In this document: one piece after another, positions 7,957-16,640 of the stretch | How positions within the stretch are numbered: position 1 is the stretch's first letter | Layout: every line of letters begins with the position of its first letter | DNA from: JAKZVK01 sp965248255 | Lineage (GTDB): Bacteria > Acidobacteriota > Terriglobia > Bryobacterales > UBA6623 | DNA length: 64,000 nt | Direction of reading: 5' to 3' | Assembly: GCA_965248255.1 (NCBI GenBank) | Contig: CBDFIW010000004.1 | Coordinates: 1,612,001-1,676,000 of the forward strand | Position numbers and translations under genes: made by a program | Notes under the pieces: generated by a model | Databases searched by the model: none | What the model was told of the DNA's origin: nothing | Seen by the model: only the letters and a program-made list of their open reading frames with translations

Positions 7957-8925
7957 GTGACCCCCTGTTTGTTCTTCCCCAAGGAGTTTCCACATGTGCT
8001 GGCGGGCACGAATCAGCAGCCCGTCACCCAGGGCAGCGGACGGCGCGAGCTGGCCGAATGGCTCGTCACCGGCAACGCCGCCCTCACCAGCCGCGTTATG
8101 GTCAACCGCATTTGGCATTGGCATTTCGGCCAGGGACTCGTGCGCACACCGAACAACTTCGGCAAGGTCGGCGAGCGCCCGACACATCCCCGGTTGCTCG
8201 ACTACCTCGCCCGGCAGTTCATCGACGGCGGCTGGTCGATCAAGCAGATGCATCGGCTGATCATGCTGTCGAGCACGTACCGCATGAGCAGCCGCGCCTC
8301 CAATGACGCCCGGCGGCTCGATCCCGAGAATCGTCTCTGGTCGCGATTTTATCGCCGGCGGCTGTCGATCGAAGAGCTACGTGATTCGATCCTGGCGCTC
8401 GCCGGTTCACTCGACTTGACCATGGGCGGCACGTTGCAACCCGAGTTGGGGGACTCGATCAAAGGCTCATCGACCGAGGATCCGCCCTACCTCGCACCCG
8501 AAGCGTCGCCGCGCCGCACGGTCTACCTGCCTCTCTACCGCAATCGTTTGCCAAAACTGCTGAGCCTGTTTGACTTCGTCGACTCGACCGCGAGCACCGG
8601 ACAGCGTTCCCAAACCAACATCGCACCGCAGGGCCTTTTCGTGATGAACAGCGAGTTCTTCGACGGCCGCGCCCGTGGCTTCGCCCAACGTCTGCTCGAC
8701 AAGCCCTCGCCGCCCGACGCCGGGCGCATCGAGCGCGCCTACTTGATGGCCTTGGGCCGCAAACCGACTTCCGACGAACTCCAGTTCAGCCTCGATTACG
8801 TGCGCAACTACCCCTCGGGCCCACCGCGGAACCGCTCCCGCGAAACAAGCGGTCCTCAACTCACGACCTGGCAAGGGCTCTGCCGTATACTGATGGCGTC
8901 GAACGAGTTTCACTATGTGGACTGA
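7957..8925 (+). pseudogene. DUF1549/DUF1553-family protein, 5'-truncated (C-terminal half only)
   Basis: The 322 residues match only the C-terminal DUF1553 part of the 700-1000-aa planctomycete-type PSCyt1/DUF1549/DUF1553 proteins. Recognisable pieces are FPHVLAG, SGRRELAEWLV, MVNRIWHWHFG, NNFGKVGERPTHP, GGWSIKQMHRLIMLSSTYR and NIAPQGLFVMNS. Family-like sequence begins at about 7975, immediately after the phage-operon regulatory region. A stop lies in frame at 7948-7950, so the cytochrome-like and DUF1549 parts are missing. Its stop overlaps the DUF1501 start, the normal pairing of these secreted proteins. It may still be translated from GTG 7957, but a functional product is unlikely. Confidence 0.8.
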
Positions 8926-10366
8926 AGATCCGGCGCGCTTGAAGACACCCGGCCTGATGTCCCGGCGCACCCTGTTGCGCCGCAGCGCACTCGGGTTCGG
9001 CGCACTCGGCCTGCACGGCCTATTGGGCGAAGAGGGCCTTCTCTCCGCCCCCAGCGTCGGCAATCCGCTGGTCGTCCGCGAGCCGCATTTCGAGCCCAAA
9101 GCCAAGCGCGTCATTTTCCTTTTCATGCACGGCGGGCCGTCTCACGTCGATAGCTTCGATCCCAAGCCACGGCTCGACCGCGACGATGGCAAGCCCCTGC
9201 CCTTCAAACCCTCACTGCAGTTCGCGGACAGAAACGTTGGTGGACTGATGAAGTCGCCCTTCGCCTTCAAGCAGTACGGCAAGAGCGGCATCCCCGTCAG
9301 CGACCTGTTCCCGCACGTCGGGAGCGTGGTGGACAACCTTTGCATCGTCCGCTCGATGGTCGGCGACGGCGTGGACCATGGCGCGGCCATGCTGCAACTC
9401 CACACCGGGACGTTCTCCTTCACCCGTCCCAGCATGGGCTCGTGGGTGCTGCAGGGCCTGGGAACCGAAAACCAGAACCTGCCCGGCTTCATCACCATCA
9501 AACCAACGCTCTGGCACGGCGGCGGCAAGAACTGGAGCAGCAGCTTCCTGCCCGGAGCCTATCAGGGCACGCCGATCGGCAACTCGTTCATGAACGTCGA
9601 GGGTATTCAGGCCGAGCCGATCGAGTTCCTCTCCAACGGCCGTCTCTCGTCCGAGCAGCAGCGTTATGAACTCGACATGCTGCGCAAGATGAATCGCCTG
9701 CACCAGAGCGATCGTGCTTACGATGCCAACCTAGAGGCCCGCATCCAGGCGCTGGAGCTGGCCTTCCGCATGCAGACCGAAGCGCCCGAGGCGCTTGAAG
9801 TCGAGAAGGAATCGCAGGCGACCAAGAAGCTCTACGGCCTCGACAATCCGGTGACGCGCGACTTCGGCTGGCAATGTCTGCTGGCGCGCCGGCTGGCCGA
9901 GCGCGGTGTACGCTTCATCCAGTGCACGCACAGCGGCCTCGAGGAAAAGTGGGACCAGCACACCGAACTCGCCAAGATCCACTACCGCAGCGCCAAAGAG
10001 GTCGACAAGCCGATGGCGGGCCTGATCACCGACCTCAAGTCACGCGGACTGCTCGACGATACGCTGGTGATCTGGGGCGGCGAGTTCGGCCGCACACCCT
10101 TCGCTGAGGCCGACGGGCGCGACCACAATCCGTACGGCTACAGCATCTGGATGGCCGGCGGCGGCGTCAAGCCCGGTTTCATCTACGGCGCCACGGACGA
10201 GTTCGGCTACCACGCCGTCGAAGACCGCATGCACATCCACGATCTGCACGCCACGATCTTGCACCTGCTGGGCCTGGATCACACCAAGCTTACGTATCAC
10301 TACGGCGGTCGCGACTTCCGGCTCACCGACGTCGCCGGCCACGTCGCCCACAAGCTCATCGCCTGA
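8915..10366 (+). CDS. DUF1501 protein, Tat-exported (sulfatase-like fold)
   Basis: A 483-aa protein with twin-arginine signal MSRRTLLRRSALGFGALGL starting at residue 15. The DUF1501 body follows: VIFLFMHGGPSHVDSFDPKP near the start, VIWGGEFGRTPFAE, DGRDHNPYGYSIWMAGGG, and IHDLHATILHLLGLDH near the end. These resemble the metal-site segments of alkaline-phosphatase-superfamily enzymes. DUF1501 genes normally follow a DUF1549/DUF1553 gene, as here, with an 11-nt overlap. The exact biochemical role is not established; the pair is usually linked to extracellular polymer degradation. An alternative start at 8957 would begin exactly at the Tat motif. Confidence 0.85.
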   Translation: MWTEDPARLKTPGLMSRRTLLRRSALGFGALGLHGLLGEEGLLSAPSVGNPLVVREPHFEPKAKRVIFLFMHGGPSHVDSFDPKPRLDRDDGKPLPFKPSLQFADRNVGGLMKSPFAFKQYGKSGIPVSDLFPHVGSVVDNLCIVRSMVGDGVDHGAAMLQLHTGTFSFTRPSMGSWVLQGLGTENQNLPGFITIKPTLWHGGGKNWSSSFLPGAYQGTPIGNSFMNVEGIQAEPIEFLSNGRLSSEQQRYELDMLRKMNRLHQSDRAYDANLEARIQALELAFRMQTEAPEALEVEKESQATKKLYGLDNPVTRDFGWQCLLARRLAERGVRFIQCTHSGLEEKWDQHTELAKIHYRSAKEVDKPMAGLITDLKSRGLLDDTLVIWGGEFGRTPFAEADGRDHNPYGYSIWMAGGGVKPGFIYGATDEFGYHAVEDRMHIHDLHATILHLLGLDHTKLTYHYGGRDFRLTDVAGHVAHKLIA

Positions 10367-10726
10367 GGTGTGCACCCTCGGTGAACCGAGGCCGAAGAAA
10401 CCGGGCCGTGACCGTGAGGGAGCGGTCCGGCACGGACCCGCACGCCACTCGAAGGCTTCTAGGCGAACCAGGGCTAACTAACCGTGCGGCACCACGCCCA
10501 ATAACCGGCCAACTCTCGCCTGTGCCTGATGGACCGCGATCCGACGCCTCACCGAGCCCCGGCAGGGACGACAGGTTTCTTCTGTGCTTGATGTACCCGG
10601 AGTTGACGCCTCACCGAGCCCCGGCAGGGGCGGTAAGAAGGTAGCCCAGGGCGCGAGCCCTGGGTGGACGACCTCTTTAGAGTCTGAAGCCCTGAAAGGG
10701 CGACACACAAACGCCCTCGCAACCAC
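10367..10726. repeat. Intergenic dispersed-repeat block (tandem 51-nt unit and hairpin)
   Basis: No gene is seen here. Two copies of a 51-nt unit lie at 10520-10570 and 10582-10632 (62-nt period), sharing GACGCCTCACCGAGCCCCGG. A hairpin follows at 10645-10664 (CCCAGGGC, loop GCGA, GCCCTGGG). At about 10408-10440 there is a relative of the GACCGTGAGGGAGCG repeat found again at 13.0-13.2 kb. The pieces look like remnants of several dispersed palindromic repeat families. Confidence 0.6.
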
Positions 10727-11323
10727 ATGAAACCCCATAAAATACACCGCCGCGACGCCGTCAAAACCATAACCGTAGGCTCCACGACCCTCTTCCCGGC
10801 CTGGAAACTTGCGGCCGCCCAATCGAGCAACGCCACCGCTTCATCATCCTGGAAACCCAAATTCCTCACCACCGAACAAAACGAACTCGTCACCACCCTG
10901 GCCGAGCTGATCATTCCCGAAACCGACACTCCCGGTGCCCGCGCTGCCAAGGTCAACGAACATATCGATCTCGTCTTGAGCGACGAGACCCCGGAGGTCC
11001 AGCAGTCGTTTCTCGACGGCCTTCGCTGGATCGACGACCAAAGCCGCCGCCGGTTCGGATCGACATTCCTCGAGGCCACCGAGGACCAACAAACCGAGCT
11101 ACTCACCCTCGTTTTCAAGACCGAGCCCGTGCCACCCGACCTCCAACCCGGCCGTCACTTCTTCCGCAACATCCGCCGCCGGACCGTCTTCGCCTACTAC
11201 ACCTCTCGCATCGGGATTCACGACGAAATCGAGTACAAGGGCAAAACGCCGCTAGCAGAGTGGGTCGGCTGCACCCATCCCGAGCACCGCGACGATGACG
11301 CCGCCCCGGGGGGCGCCGAATGA
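10727..11323 (+). CDS. Gluconate 2-dehydrogenase subunit 3-like protein, Tat signal
   Basis: A 198-aa protein beginning with a Tat-type signal (HRRDAVKTITVGSTTLFPAW). The body has the family pattern LTTEQNELVTTLAELIIPET, then VNEHIDLVLSD, RWIDDQSRRRFG and FFRNIRRRTVFAYYTS. Subunit-3 proteins partner with a GMC-type flavoprotein in membrane-bound sugar or alcohol dehydrogenases, and the GMC gene follows with a 4-nt overlap (ATGA). The Tat signal probably carries the folded GMC partner across the membrane with it, because that partner has no signal of its own. The substrate is unknown. Confidence 0.85.
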   Translation: MKPHKIHRRDAVKTITVGSTTLFPAWKLAAAQSSNATASSSWKPKFLTTEQNELVTTLAELIIPETDTPGARAAKVNEHIDLVLSDETPEVQQSFLDGLRWIDDQSRRRFGSTFLEATEDQQTELLTLVFKTEPVPPDLQPGRHFFRNIRRRTVFAYYTSRIGIHDEIEYKGKTPLAEWVGCTHPEHRDDDAAPGGAE

Positions 11324-12987
11324 AGACCTACGACGTCCTCATCGTCGGTAGTGGCGCGAGCGGCGGCATGGCGGCCAAGGTTCTCACCGAGCACGGCCTC
11401 GAAGTGTTGCTGATGGAAGCCGGCCCGAAGATCGACCACTCGGACTTTCTCACGCACTCGATGCCCTACGACTTCCCCTTCCGGGGCCGGGGAAAGCCAA
11501 GCAAGATCCGTAAAGTCGGCTCCTCCGCGGCCCGCGAGATCACGCCGTTCACCGGTTACTACGCCGAGAAGAATCTCCACCCATTCACCACGCCTCCAGA
11601 CAACCCCTGGGCCTGGGGCACTCGGTCGCGCATTCTCGGTGGCCGCACTCTACACTGGGGACGCCAGTCATTCCGCCTCGCTGAGTACGACTTCAAGGGC
11701 CACTCGATCGACGGGCACGGATCGGATTGGCCTTTCAGCTACGACGAACTCGCACCGCACTACGACAAGGTCGAGGAATACATTGGCGTCCAAGGCATCA
11801 AGGAGGGTTTACCGCAAATCCCCGACGGCAACTTCCTGCCTCCCTTCAAGCTGCAGTGCTTTGAACACCTCATGCGCAAGGCCGCGGGCAAGAACGGATG
11901 GCGGCAAACGGCCCTGCGCACGGCGCAGTTGAGCGTGCCGCACCGGGGCCGTCCGGCGTGCCACTACTGCGGCAGTTGCGGCGCGGGCTGCGACATCGGT
12001 GCGTTCTTTTCCACGGTCGCCGTCACCCTGCCCGACGCCATGGCCACCGGCAAATTGACCCTGATGACCGACTCCGTCGTCCGGCACGTGCTGGTGGACA
12101 AAGAAGCCCGGGCGAAGGGCGTCGGCTACTACGACCGCGTGACGAAAGACTATCGCGAGGCGCACGCCAAGGTCGTCGTCCTGGCCGGCTCGACACTCGA
12201 ATCGACGCAGGTGATGCTCAACTCAACGTCCCGCGACTTCCGCAACGGCCTCGCGAACTCGAGCGGCGTCCTCGGCCATTATCTGACCGATCACTTCACC
12301 GCCGGCGAGATTACCGGCTTGTTGCCTGAGCTAGTCGGCAGCGAGATCGTCAATGACGACGGCAAGTCCAACGGGTCCTACATTCCTCGCCACACGAACC
12401 TCGATCGTGTCGACCAGGATTTCGTCCGCGGCTACGGCATCATGGTCAAGGGCGGCAGCCGCATCTTCCCGGGACACGCAAACTTGATTCCCGGATTCGG
12501 GGAGGAGTACAAGCGGCGCATCAAGAAGTATCACCCGGCCGTCGTACGCGTCTACGCGCGGGGCGAGCCCATCCCCGTCTACGACAGCTACGTCGAAATC
12601 AACAAGAACGTCGTCGATGCCTGGGGCATCCCGGTGCTGCGCATCAACTACAAACGCACCGACAACGACCGCAAGATGTTCAAGCACGCCTTTCAGGCCC
12701 TGCAAGAGCTGATGCACACTGCCGGCGCGGAGATCCTTCAGGAGAGGGAGTTTCTCAGCACGCCCGGCTCGATCGCCCACGAAATGGGAACTGCTCGGAT
12801 GGGCGCCGACCCCAAGACGAGCGTCCTCAACAAGTATTGCCAAGCGCACGATGTGCCGAACCTCTTTGTGGTGGACGGCGCTGCTTGGCCCAGCGCCGGC
12901 TGCCAGAACCCCACCCAAACCATGCTGGCCGTCTCGTGGCGAGCGAGTGATTACCTTGCCGAGCAAGCGCGCAAAGGTGATCTGTAG
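11320..12987 (+). CDS. GMC-family FAD-dependent oxidoreductase
   Basis: A 555-aa flavoprotein. The N-terminal Rossmann motif is VLIVGSGASGGMAAKV with MEAGP. GGRTLHWGRQSFR fits the FAD-contacting loop. CHYCGSCGAGCD (about residues 211-222) is a Cys-rich segment seen in gluconate/sorbitol-dehydrogenase-like GMC enzymes. The C-terminal catalytic region holds HEMGTARMG and AGCQNPTQTMLA, with the expected His and Asn. It is translationally coupled to the subunit-3 gene and probably forms a periplasmic sugar/alcohol dehydrogenase with it. A cytochrome subunit is not encoded nearby. Confidence 0.88.
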   Translation: MKTYDVLIVGSGASGGMAAKVLTEHGLEVLLMEAGPKIDHSDFLTHSMPYDFPFRGRGKPSKIRKVGSSAAREITPFTGYYAEKNLHPFTTPPDNPWAWGTRSRILGGRTLHWGRQSFRLAEYDFKGHSIDGHGSDWPFSYDELAPHYDKVEEYIGVQGIKEGLPQIPDGNFLPPFKLQCFEHLMRKAAGKNGWRQTALRTAQLSVPHRGRPACHYCGSCGAGCDIGAFFSTVAVTLPDAMATGKLTLMTDSVVRHVLVDKEARAKGVGYYDRVTKDYREAHAKVVVLAGSTLESTQVMLNSTSRDFRNGLANSSGVLGHYLTDHFTAGEITGLLPELVGSEIVNDDGKSNGSYIPRHTNLDRVDQDFVRGYGIMVKGGSRIFPGHANLIPGFGEEYKRRIKKYHPAVVRVYARGEPIPVYDSYVEINKNVVDAWGIPVLRINYKRTDNDRKMFKHAFQALQELMHTAGAEILQEREFLSTPGSIAHEMGTARMGADPKTSVLNKYCQAHDVPNLFVVDGAAWPSAGCQNPTQTMLAVSWRASDYLAEQARKGDL

Positions 12988-13011
12988 GCGGGAACCGAGA
13001 GGACCTTGCAA

Positions 13012-13158
13012 GCCGAGCCGCGACCGTAAGGGAGCGTTGACGCACGGGCGACTTTACCCGGGGTATTCCGACGAGCAATGACGCGCGGCCAAAACGCCCC
13101 CAGCACCGATCGATGAACGTCGAAACTCCTCAACGCTCCCTCACGGTCGCGGCTCGGC
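13012..13158. repeat. 147-bp element with 29-nt inverted repeats between convergent genes
   Basis: Left arm 13012-13040 and right arm 13130-13158 are reverse complements with one mismatch (core GCCGCGACCGTGAGGGAGCG). The element fills the gap between the convergent GMC and Gfo/Idh/MocA genes. A partial relative occurs at about 10408-10440. It may act as a bidirectional terminator by position, but no U-tract is present, so a mobile palindromic repeat is as likely. Confidence 0.7.
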
Positions 13159-13173
13159 AAGAAGATCTGTTGG

Positions 13174-14448
13174 TCACGCCCCTTTCGGCGTACTCCAGTG
13201 GGTCCGATAGCGCCGCTTGACGTGCAGGTTGGCACCGGGATCGTCGACGATGGTTTCTGTTTCGGCGTCGAACTGCACGTTGCGGCCCGTGCGCGCCACG
13301 ATGTTGGCCAAGTGGCAGTGAATTGCTGAGATATGTCCGATCCCGATGTCGGCGTTCGGCAGCTTGCGCGTACGCACGCAATCGACGAAGTTGCGCATAT
13401 GGTCGTCGCGTTCATCGTCGGCATCGTCGTACTCGATCATCTCGCCGTCGCTGTCGTATGCCTTGAAACCCCACCGGCGGTTCCAGCGGCCAATGTGCAC
13501 CATGCCTTCGGTGCCGTAGACCGCAGAGCCGTTCGATTGGTCGTCCTGGCCGTACGGCGCCCAGATGCGCATCTCCCAGATGAGCGCCTTGTCGCCGTAG
13601 TCAAATGTGACGTTCATGGTGTCGGGCGTTTGTTGGTCGTCATCGAAGAAGACCTTGCGGCCCATCCCGCTGATGGTTCTCGGGAAGTTTTCGCCCAACG
13701 CCCAGCGGGCAACGTCGAGCTGATGCGCGCCGTCGTTGCCGGCGTCGCCCGTGCCGAAATGCCAGTGCCAGTGCCATCTGTAGTGAAAGCGATTGGGGTT
13801 GAAGGGAATCCACGGGGCCGGCCCGAGCCACGTATCGTAGTCGAGGCCTTCGGGTACCGGTCCGTCCTCGGCGTGGCCGATGTCATCGCGAAGCTGGACG
13901 TTCCACGCCTTCGCCATCAGCACCTTGCCGATCTTGCCCGACTTGGCGTACTCGATGCCTCGGATCGTCGATCCGCGGCTGCGCGATTGTGTGCCGACCT
14001 GTACGATGCGTTTGTTGTGACGCGCGGCGTCGACGATCAGGCGGCCTTCACGAATGTTGTGCGACGGAGGCTTCTCGACATACACGTCCTTGCCCGCGTT
14101 GCAACCGAGAATGGCCGCCGGAGCGTGCCAGTGGTCCGGCGTGGCTACGACGACCGCGTCAACTTCGGGGTCGTCGAACAGCTTCCGCATATCGTTCGTT
14201 TCTTTTGGCTTCTTGCCCCCCGCCTTCGAGATCACGCCCTGCGCGCGCTCGAGCGAGGCCTGATCGGCGTCGCAGATGTGCATCACGTTGGCGTCCTCGA
14301 TGCCCAGAAACGTGCGCGTCAGCCCGCGCCCGCGACCCCCCACGCCGATCATGCCGATGTTGACCTTGTCGTTCGCGGCGACCGCCTTCTTGGCTTTCGC
14401 AGCGGCGGCAGCCGCCAGGGCGCCGCCGATGAAGTAACGTCTATTCAT
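13174..14448 (-). CDS. Gfo/Idh/MocA-family oxidoreductase, Tat-exported
   Basis: A 424-aa protein with a Tat-like leader (MNRRYFIGGALAAAAAAKA), then the NAD-binding KVNIGMIGVGGRGRGL and VVVATPDHWHAPAAI. The substrate-side EKPPSHNIREG contains the family EKP motif. The WHWHFGTGDAGNDGAHQLD stretch and the C-terminal part are typical of the secreted subgroup found in Planctomycetes and Acidobacteria. The start at 14448 is supported by GGAGGG eight nt upstream; an in-frame ATG 30 nt further upstream is not. The sialidase gene upstream ends 26 nt before, so the two probably form an operon for handling sugar derivatives. Confidence 0.87.
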   Translation of the reverse strand: MNRRYFIGGALAAAAAAKAKKAVAANDKVNIGMIGVGGRGRGLTRTFLGIEDANVMHICDADQASLERAQGVISKAGGKKPKETNDMRKLFDDPEVDAVVVATPDHWHAPAAILGCNAGKDVYVEKPPSHNIREGRLIVDAARHNKRIVQVGTQSRSRGSTIRGIEYAKSGKIGKVLMAKAWNVQLRDDIGHAEDGPVPEGLDYDTWLGPAPWIPFNPNRFHYRWHWHWHFGTGDAGNDGAHQLDVARWALGENFPRTISGMGRKVFFDDDQQTPDTMNVTFDYGDKALIWEMRIWAPYGQDDQSNGSAVYGTEGMVHIGRWNRRWGFKAYDSDGEMIEYDDADDERDDHMRNFVDCVRTRKLPNADIGIGHISAIHCHLANIVARTGRNVQFDAETETIVDDPGANLHVKRRYRTHWSTPKGA

Positions 14449-14474
14449 GAATCTTTCCCTCCCGTGCTCGCTAA

Positions 14475-15794
14475 TCAAATTGCCTCCGGTTTCGTCTCGC
14501 TAACTTCTTCGTAAAACCACGTGAGCGGAATAATATGCAACCGCCGGGGCAAGGAACTCAGCAGGTGCCCTTTCGACGTGCGGCGATTCCGGTCCTTAGT
14601 CAAGTGCTTCCATTTGGCGGGCACCCGGTACGCCCCCCAGGGGTCTACCCGGAACCAATAATCGTGCTCGATGAACACGTCGTCGCCGAAGAAATGAAAG
14701 TTTGCGTAGGACGCCCGCAGCCGCCCGCCGATCGGGTTGTCTGGGATGGGGTCGAGCGGCCGGACGGACGACCCCGGACGCACGAACTGCGGTGGCTCCG
14801 GATCATTGACGCGCGGCGACTCGTCCATGCCGGCACTGACGTGAATGTTGCGGAAGTTTCCCCACGTACGCCCACCGTTGGTCGAGATCGCCGCCGAGAG
14901 CCGGCAGCGCCCATACGCCCGCCGATGCTCCTCTGCCGTCACCTGGTTCCACACCACCATCAGGTCGCCGGTCGAGGGGATACGCTTCAGTCGAATCGGC
15001 GCGTTGGACGCGTTGAGGCCGCTCAACTCCGGCAACGTCCAGGTCTCACCCTGGTCGCCCGAGAACGCCTGAACGGCTCGCATCTGCACACACCGCGCCA
15101 GGCAGAGAACACGGCCCTCCTTGGTCTCAGCCGCCGTCGGCTCATGCATCGAATCGAGGTTGCCCTTTCCGTGATCGATCCACAGCATCAGGTCGTCCCC
15201 GCTCGCCCGCCAGCTCTCGCCTTCGTCGTCGGAATAGAAGAACTTCGTCAGGCCCACGTTCTCGGGGTGCCACAGGTGGCCGATCCCCCGTTCCTGACCC
15301 TCGACCAGCGGCTTGGGGTTGGGCGTCGCCGCCCGGCTTCCTCCGTAGCAAGGCCATAGCAACCGGCCGCTGCCGAGCTGAATCAGCGTATCGTTTAGCG
15401 CATACCAACTCACAATCCCCGGCGGCGAGACCAAAACCTCGGGCCCCCAGGTCTGCCCCTCGTTGATCGACTTGCGAAAGAAGAGCCCCCGCTGTGGCCC
15501 TTGCCGTAGCCGATGCGCTGTGGCCGTACCCCGATCAGGCAACTCGTCCGCCCGCAGAGGCCGATAGCTTGTAATGCCAATCGCACCCGACTGCAGCCGC
15601 AGCACGCCGACTGGGTCGGCTTCAGCGACAATCGGCTCGCCGTCGGCCAACACCGGCTCCGGCTCAGTCCAAGAGCGCCCACGATCTTCGGAATAGAACC
15701 TCAGCATCCCTCGGATGATGCCCATCAACCGGCCGTCCTTGAGCTCGACCAGCCCACCCTTCTGCGCCGGATACTCCAGATACCGTTCCATCAC
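14475..15794 (-). CDS. BNR/Asp-box sialidase-like protein
   Basis: A 439-aa beta-propeller protein. At least four Asp-box-like turns are visible (SEDRGRSWTEPE, SDDEGESWRASG, SGDQGETWTLPE, STNGGRTWGNF), plus SINEGQTWGPE. These define sialidase/neuraminidase-type propellers. No signal peptide is evident, so it is probably cytoplasmic or its leader is unrecognised. The substrate need not be sialic acid; this family in Acidobacteria is large and mostly uncharacterised. It is co-directional with the downstream Gfo/Idh/MocA gene. A palindromic MITE copy lies about 80 bp upstream, in the divergent region shared with hslV. Confidence 0.8.
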   Translation of the reverse strand: MMERYLEYPAQKGGLVELKDGRLMGIIRGMLRFYSEDRGRSWTEPEPVLADGEPIVAEADPVGVLRLQSGAIGITSYRPLRADELPDRGTATAHRLRQGPQRGLFFRKSINEGQTWGPEVLVSPPGIVSWYALNDTLIQLGSGRLLWPCYGGSRAATPNPKPLVEGQERGIGHLWHPENVGLTKFFYSDDEGESWRASGDDLMLWIDHGKGNLDSMHEPTAAETKEGRVLCLARCVQMRAVQAFSGDQGETWTLPELSGLNASNAPIRLKRIPSTGDLMVVWNQVTAEEHRRAYGRCRLSAAISTNGGRTWGNFRNIHVSAGMDESPRVNDPEPPQFVRPGSSVRPLDPIPDNPIGGRLRASYANFHFFGDDVFIEHDYWFRVDPWGAYRVPAKWKHLTKDRNRRTSKGHLLSSLPRRLHIIPLTWFYEEVSETKPEAI

Positions 15795-15875
15795 CTCACC
15801 AACGCCTCGGGCGCAATCCCTTCGTGCCCTTGAATTCTAACCCGCTTTTGAAGAAACCGGCGCCCCTGCCGCCGC

Positions 15876-15986
15876 CAGGTGGAATGTCGCGGACACTCCG
15901 TAGGTGTCGTAGGGGTGGGCCCCCGGGCGGGCTTCTGTGCCCGCCCGGGGGCCCGCTTACCCTTAGGTTTCTTTGGCGAGAGGCCT
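15876..15986. repeat. Palindromic MITE, copy A (degenerate ends)
   Basis: The left end is GTGGAATGTCGCGGA, the centre is a long GC hairpin (15911-15953, with GGGCCCCC/GGGGGCCC), and the right end has TTTCTTTGGCGA, as in the other copies at 22184, 25992/27415 and 28333. Read on the minus strand it encodes GKRAPGRAQKPARG, parallel to the peptide encoded by copies B, C and D. It sits between the divergent sialidase and hslVU genes. Confidence 0.65.
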
Positions 15987-16067
15987 TGTGCCTGTAAAAG
16001 CCCTCTTGCTCGACGGCTCCGGGGTCGTGCCGAGAGCCGAGCCAAGGGCCGCTGCAAGGCCATCCAG

Positions 16068-16073
16068 TATAAT
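16068..16073 (+). promoter_or_regulatory. Probable -10 box of hslVU
   Basis: A perfect TATAAT ends 14 nt before the hslV ATG. Transcription would start at about 16080, leaving a leader of only about 8 nt. No Shine-Dalgarno sequence is visible before hslV, consistent with near-leaderless translation. The -35 region is not recognisable. Confidence 0.4.
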
Positions 16074-16087
16074 CAGAGATTCCTCTC

Positions 16088-16633
16088 ATGAGTCGCTTCC
16101 CTAAGGTTCGTTCCACGACGGTGTTGTGTGTTCGCCGTAACGGCAAGGTTACGATGGCCGGCGACGGCCAGGTGACTATGGGCGGCGAGGTCATCAAGCA
16201 CAGCGCCCGCAAGATCCGCCGCCTGCACGACGACAAGATCCTGGCCGGGTTCGCGGGCTCCACCGCCGATGCGCTGTCGCTGTTCTCCCGCTTCGAGGAC
16301 AAGCTACAGCAATACGGCGGCAACCTCAGCCGCTCCGCCGTCGAGTTGGCGAAGGACTGGCGAACCGACAAGATGCTGCGCCACCTCGAAGCTCTGCTGC
16401 TGGTCGCCGACAAGAAGAACACGCTGCTCATCAGTGGCACGGGCGATGTCATCGAGCCCGACGAGACCGTGGCCACCGTCGGGTCGGGCGGGCCCATGGC
16501 GCTCGCGGCGGCCACGGCACTGATCAATCACACCAAGATGAGCGCCCGTCAGGTCGCCGAAGAAGCCCTGCTCATCACCGGCAAGATCTGCATCTACACT
16601 AACGACAACCTCTCGTTCGAGGAATTGGAGTAA
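16088..16633 (+). CDS. hslV: ATP-dependent protease peptidase subunit HslV (ClpQ)
   Basis: A 181-aa protein closely following the family: TTVLCVRRNGKVTMAGDGQ, AGFAGSTADALSLF, ELAKDWRTDKMLRHLEALL, VGSGGPMALAAA, ICIYTNDN. The catalytic N-terminal threonine is T10, so a nine-residue propeptide (MSRFPKVRS) must be removed, unlike the E. coli protein where Thr follows the initiator Met. HslV forms the proteolytic double hexamer capped by HslU in the cytoplasm. hslU starts 7 nt downstream, so the two are co-transcribed. Confidence 0.97.
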   Translation: MSRFPKVRSTTVLCVRRNGKVTMAGDGQVTMGGEVIKHSARKIRRLHDDKILAGFAGSTADALSLFSRFEDKLQQYGGNLSRSAVELAKDWRTDKMLRHLEALLLVADKKNTLLISGTGDVIEPDETVATVGSGGPMALAAATALINHTKMSARQVAEEALLITGKICIYTNDNLSFEELE

Positions 16634-16640
16634 TTCCTCC

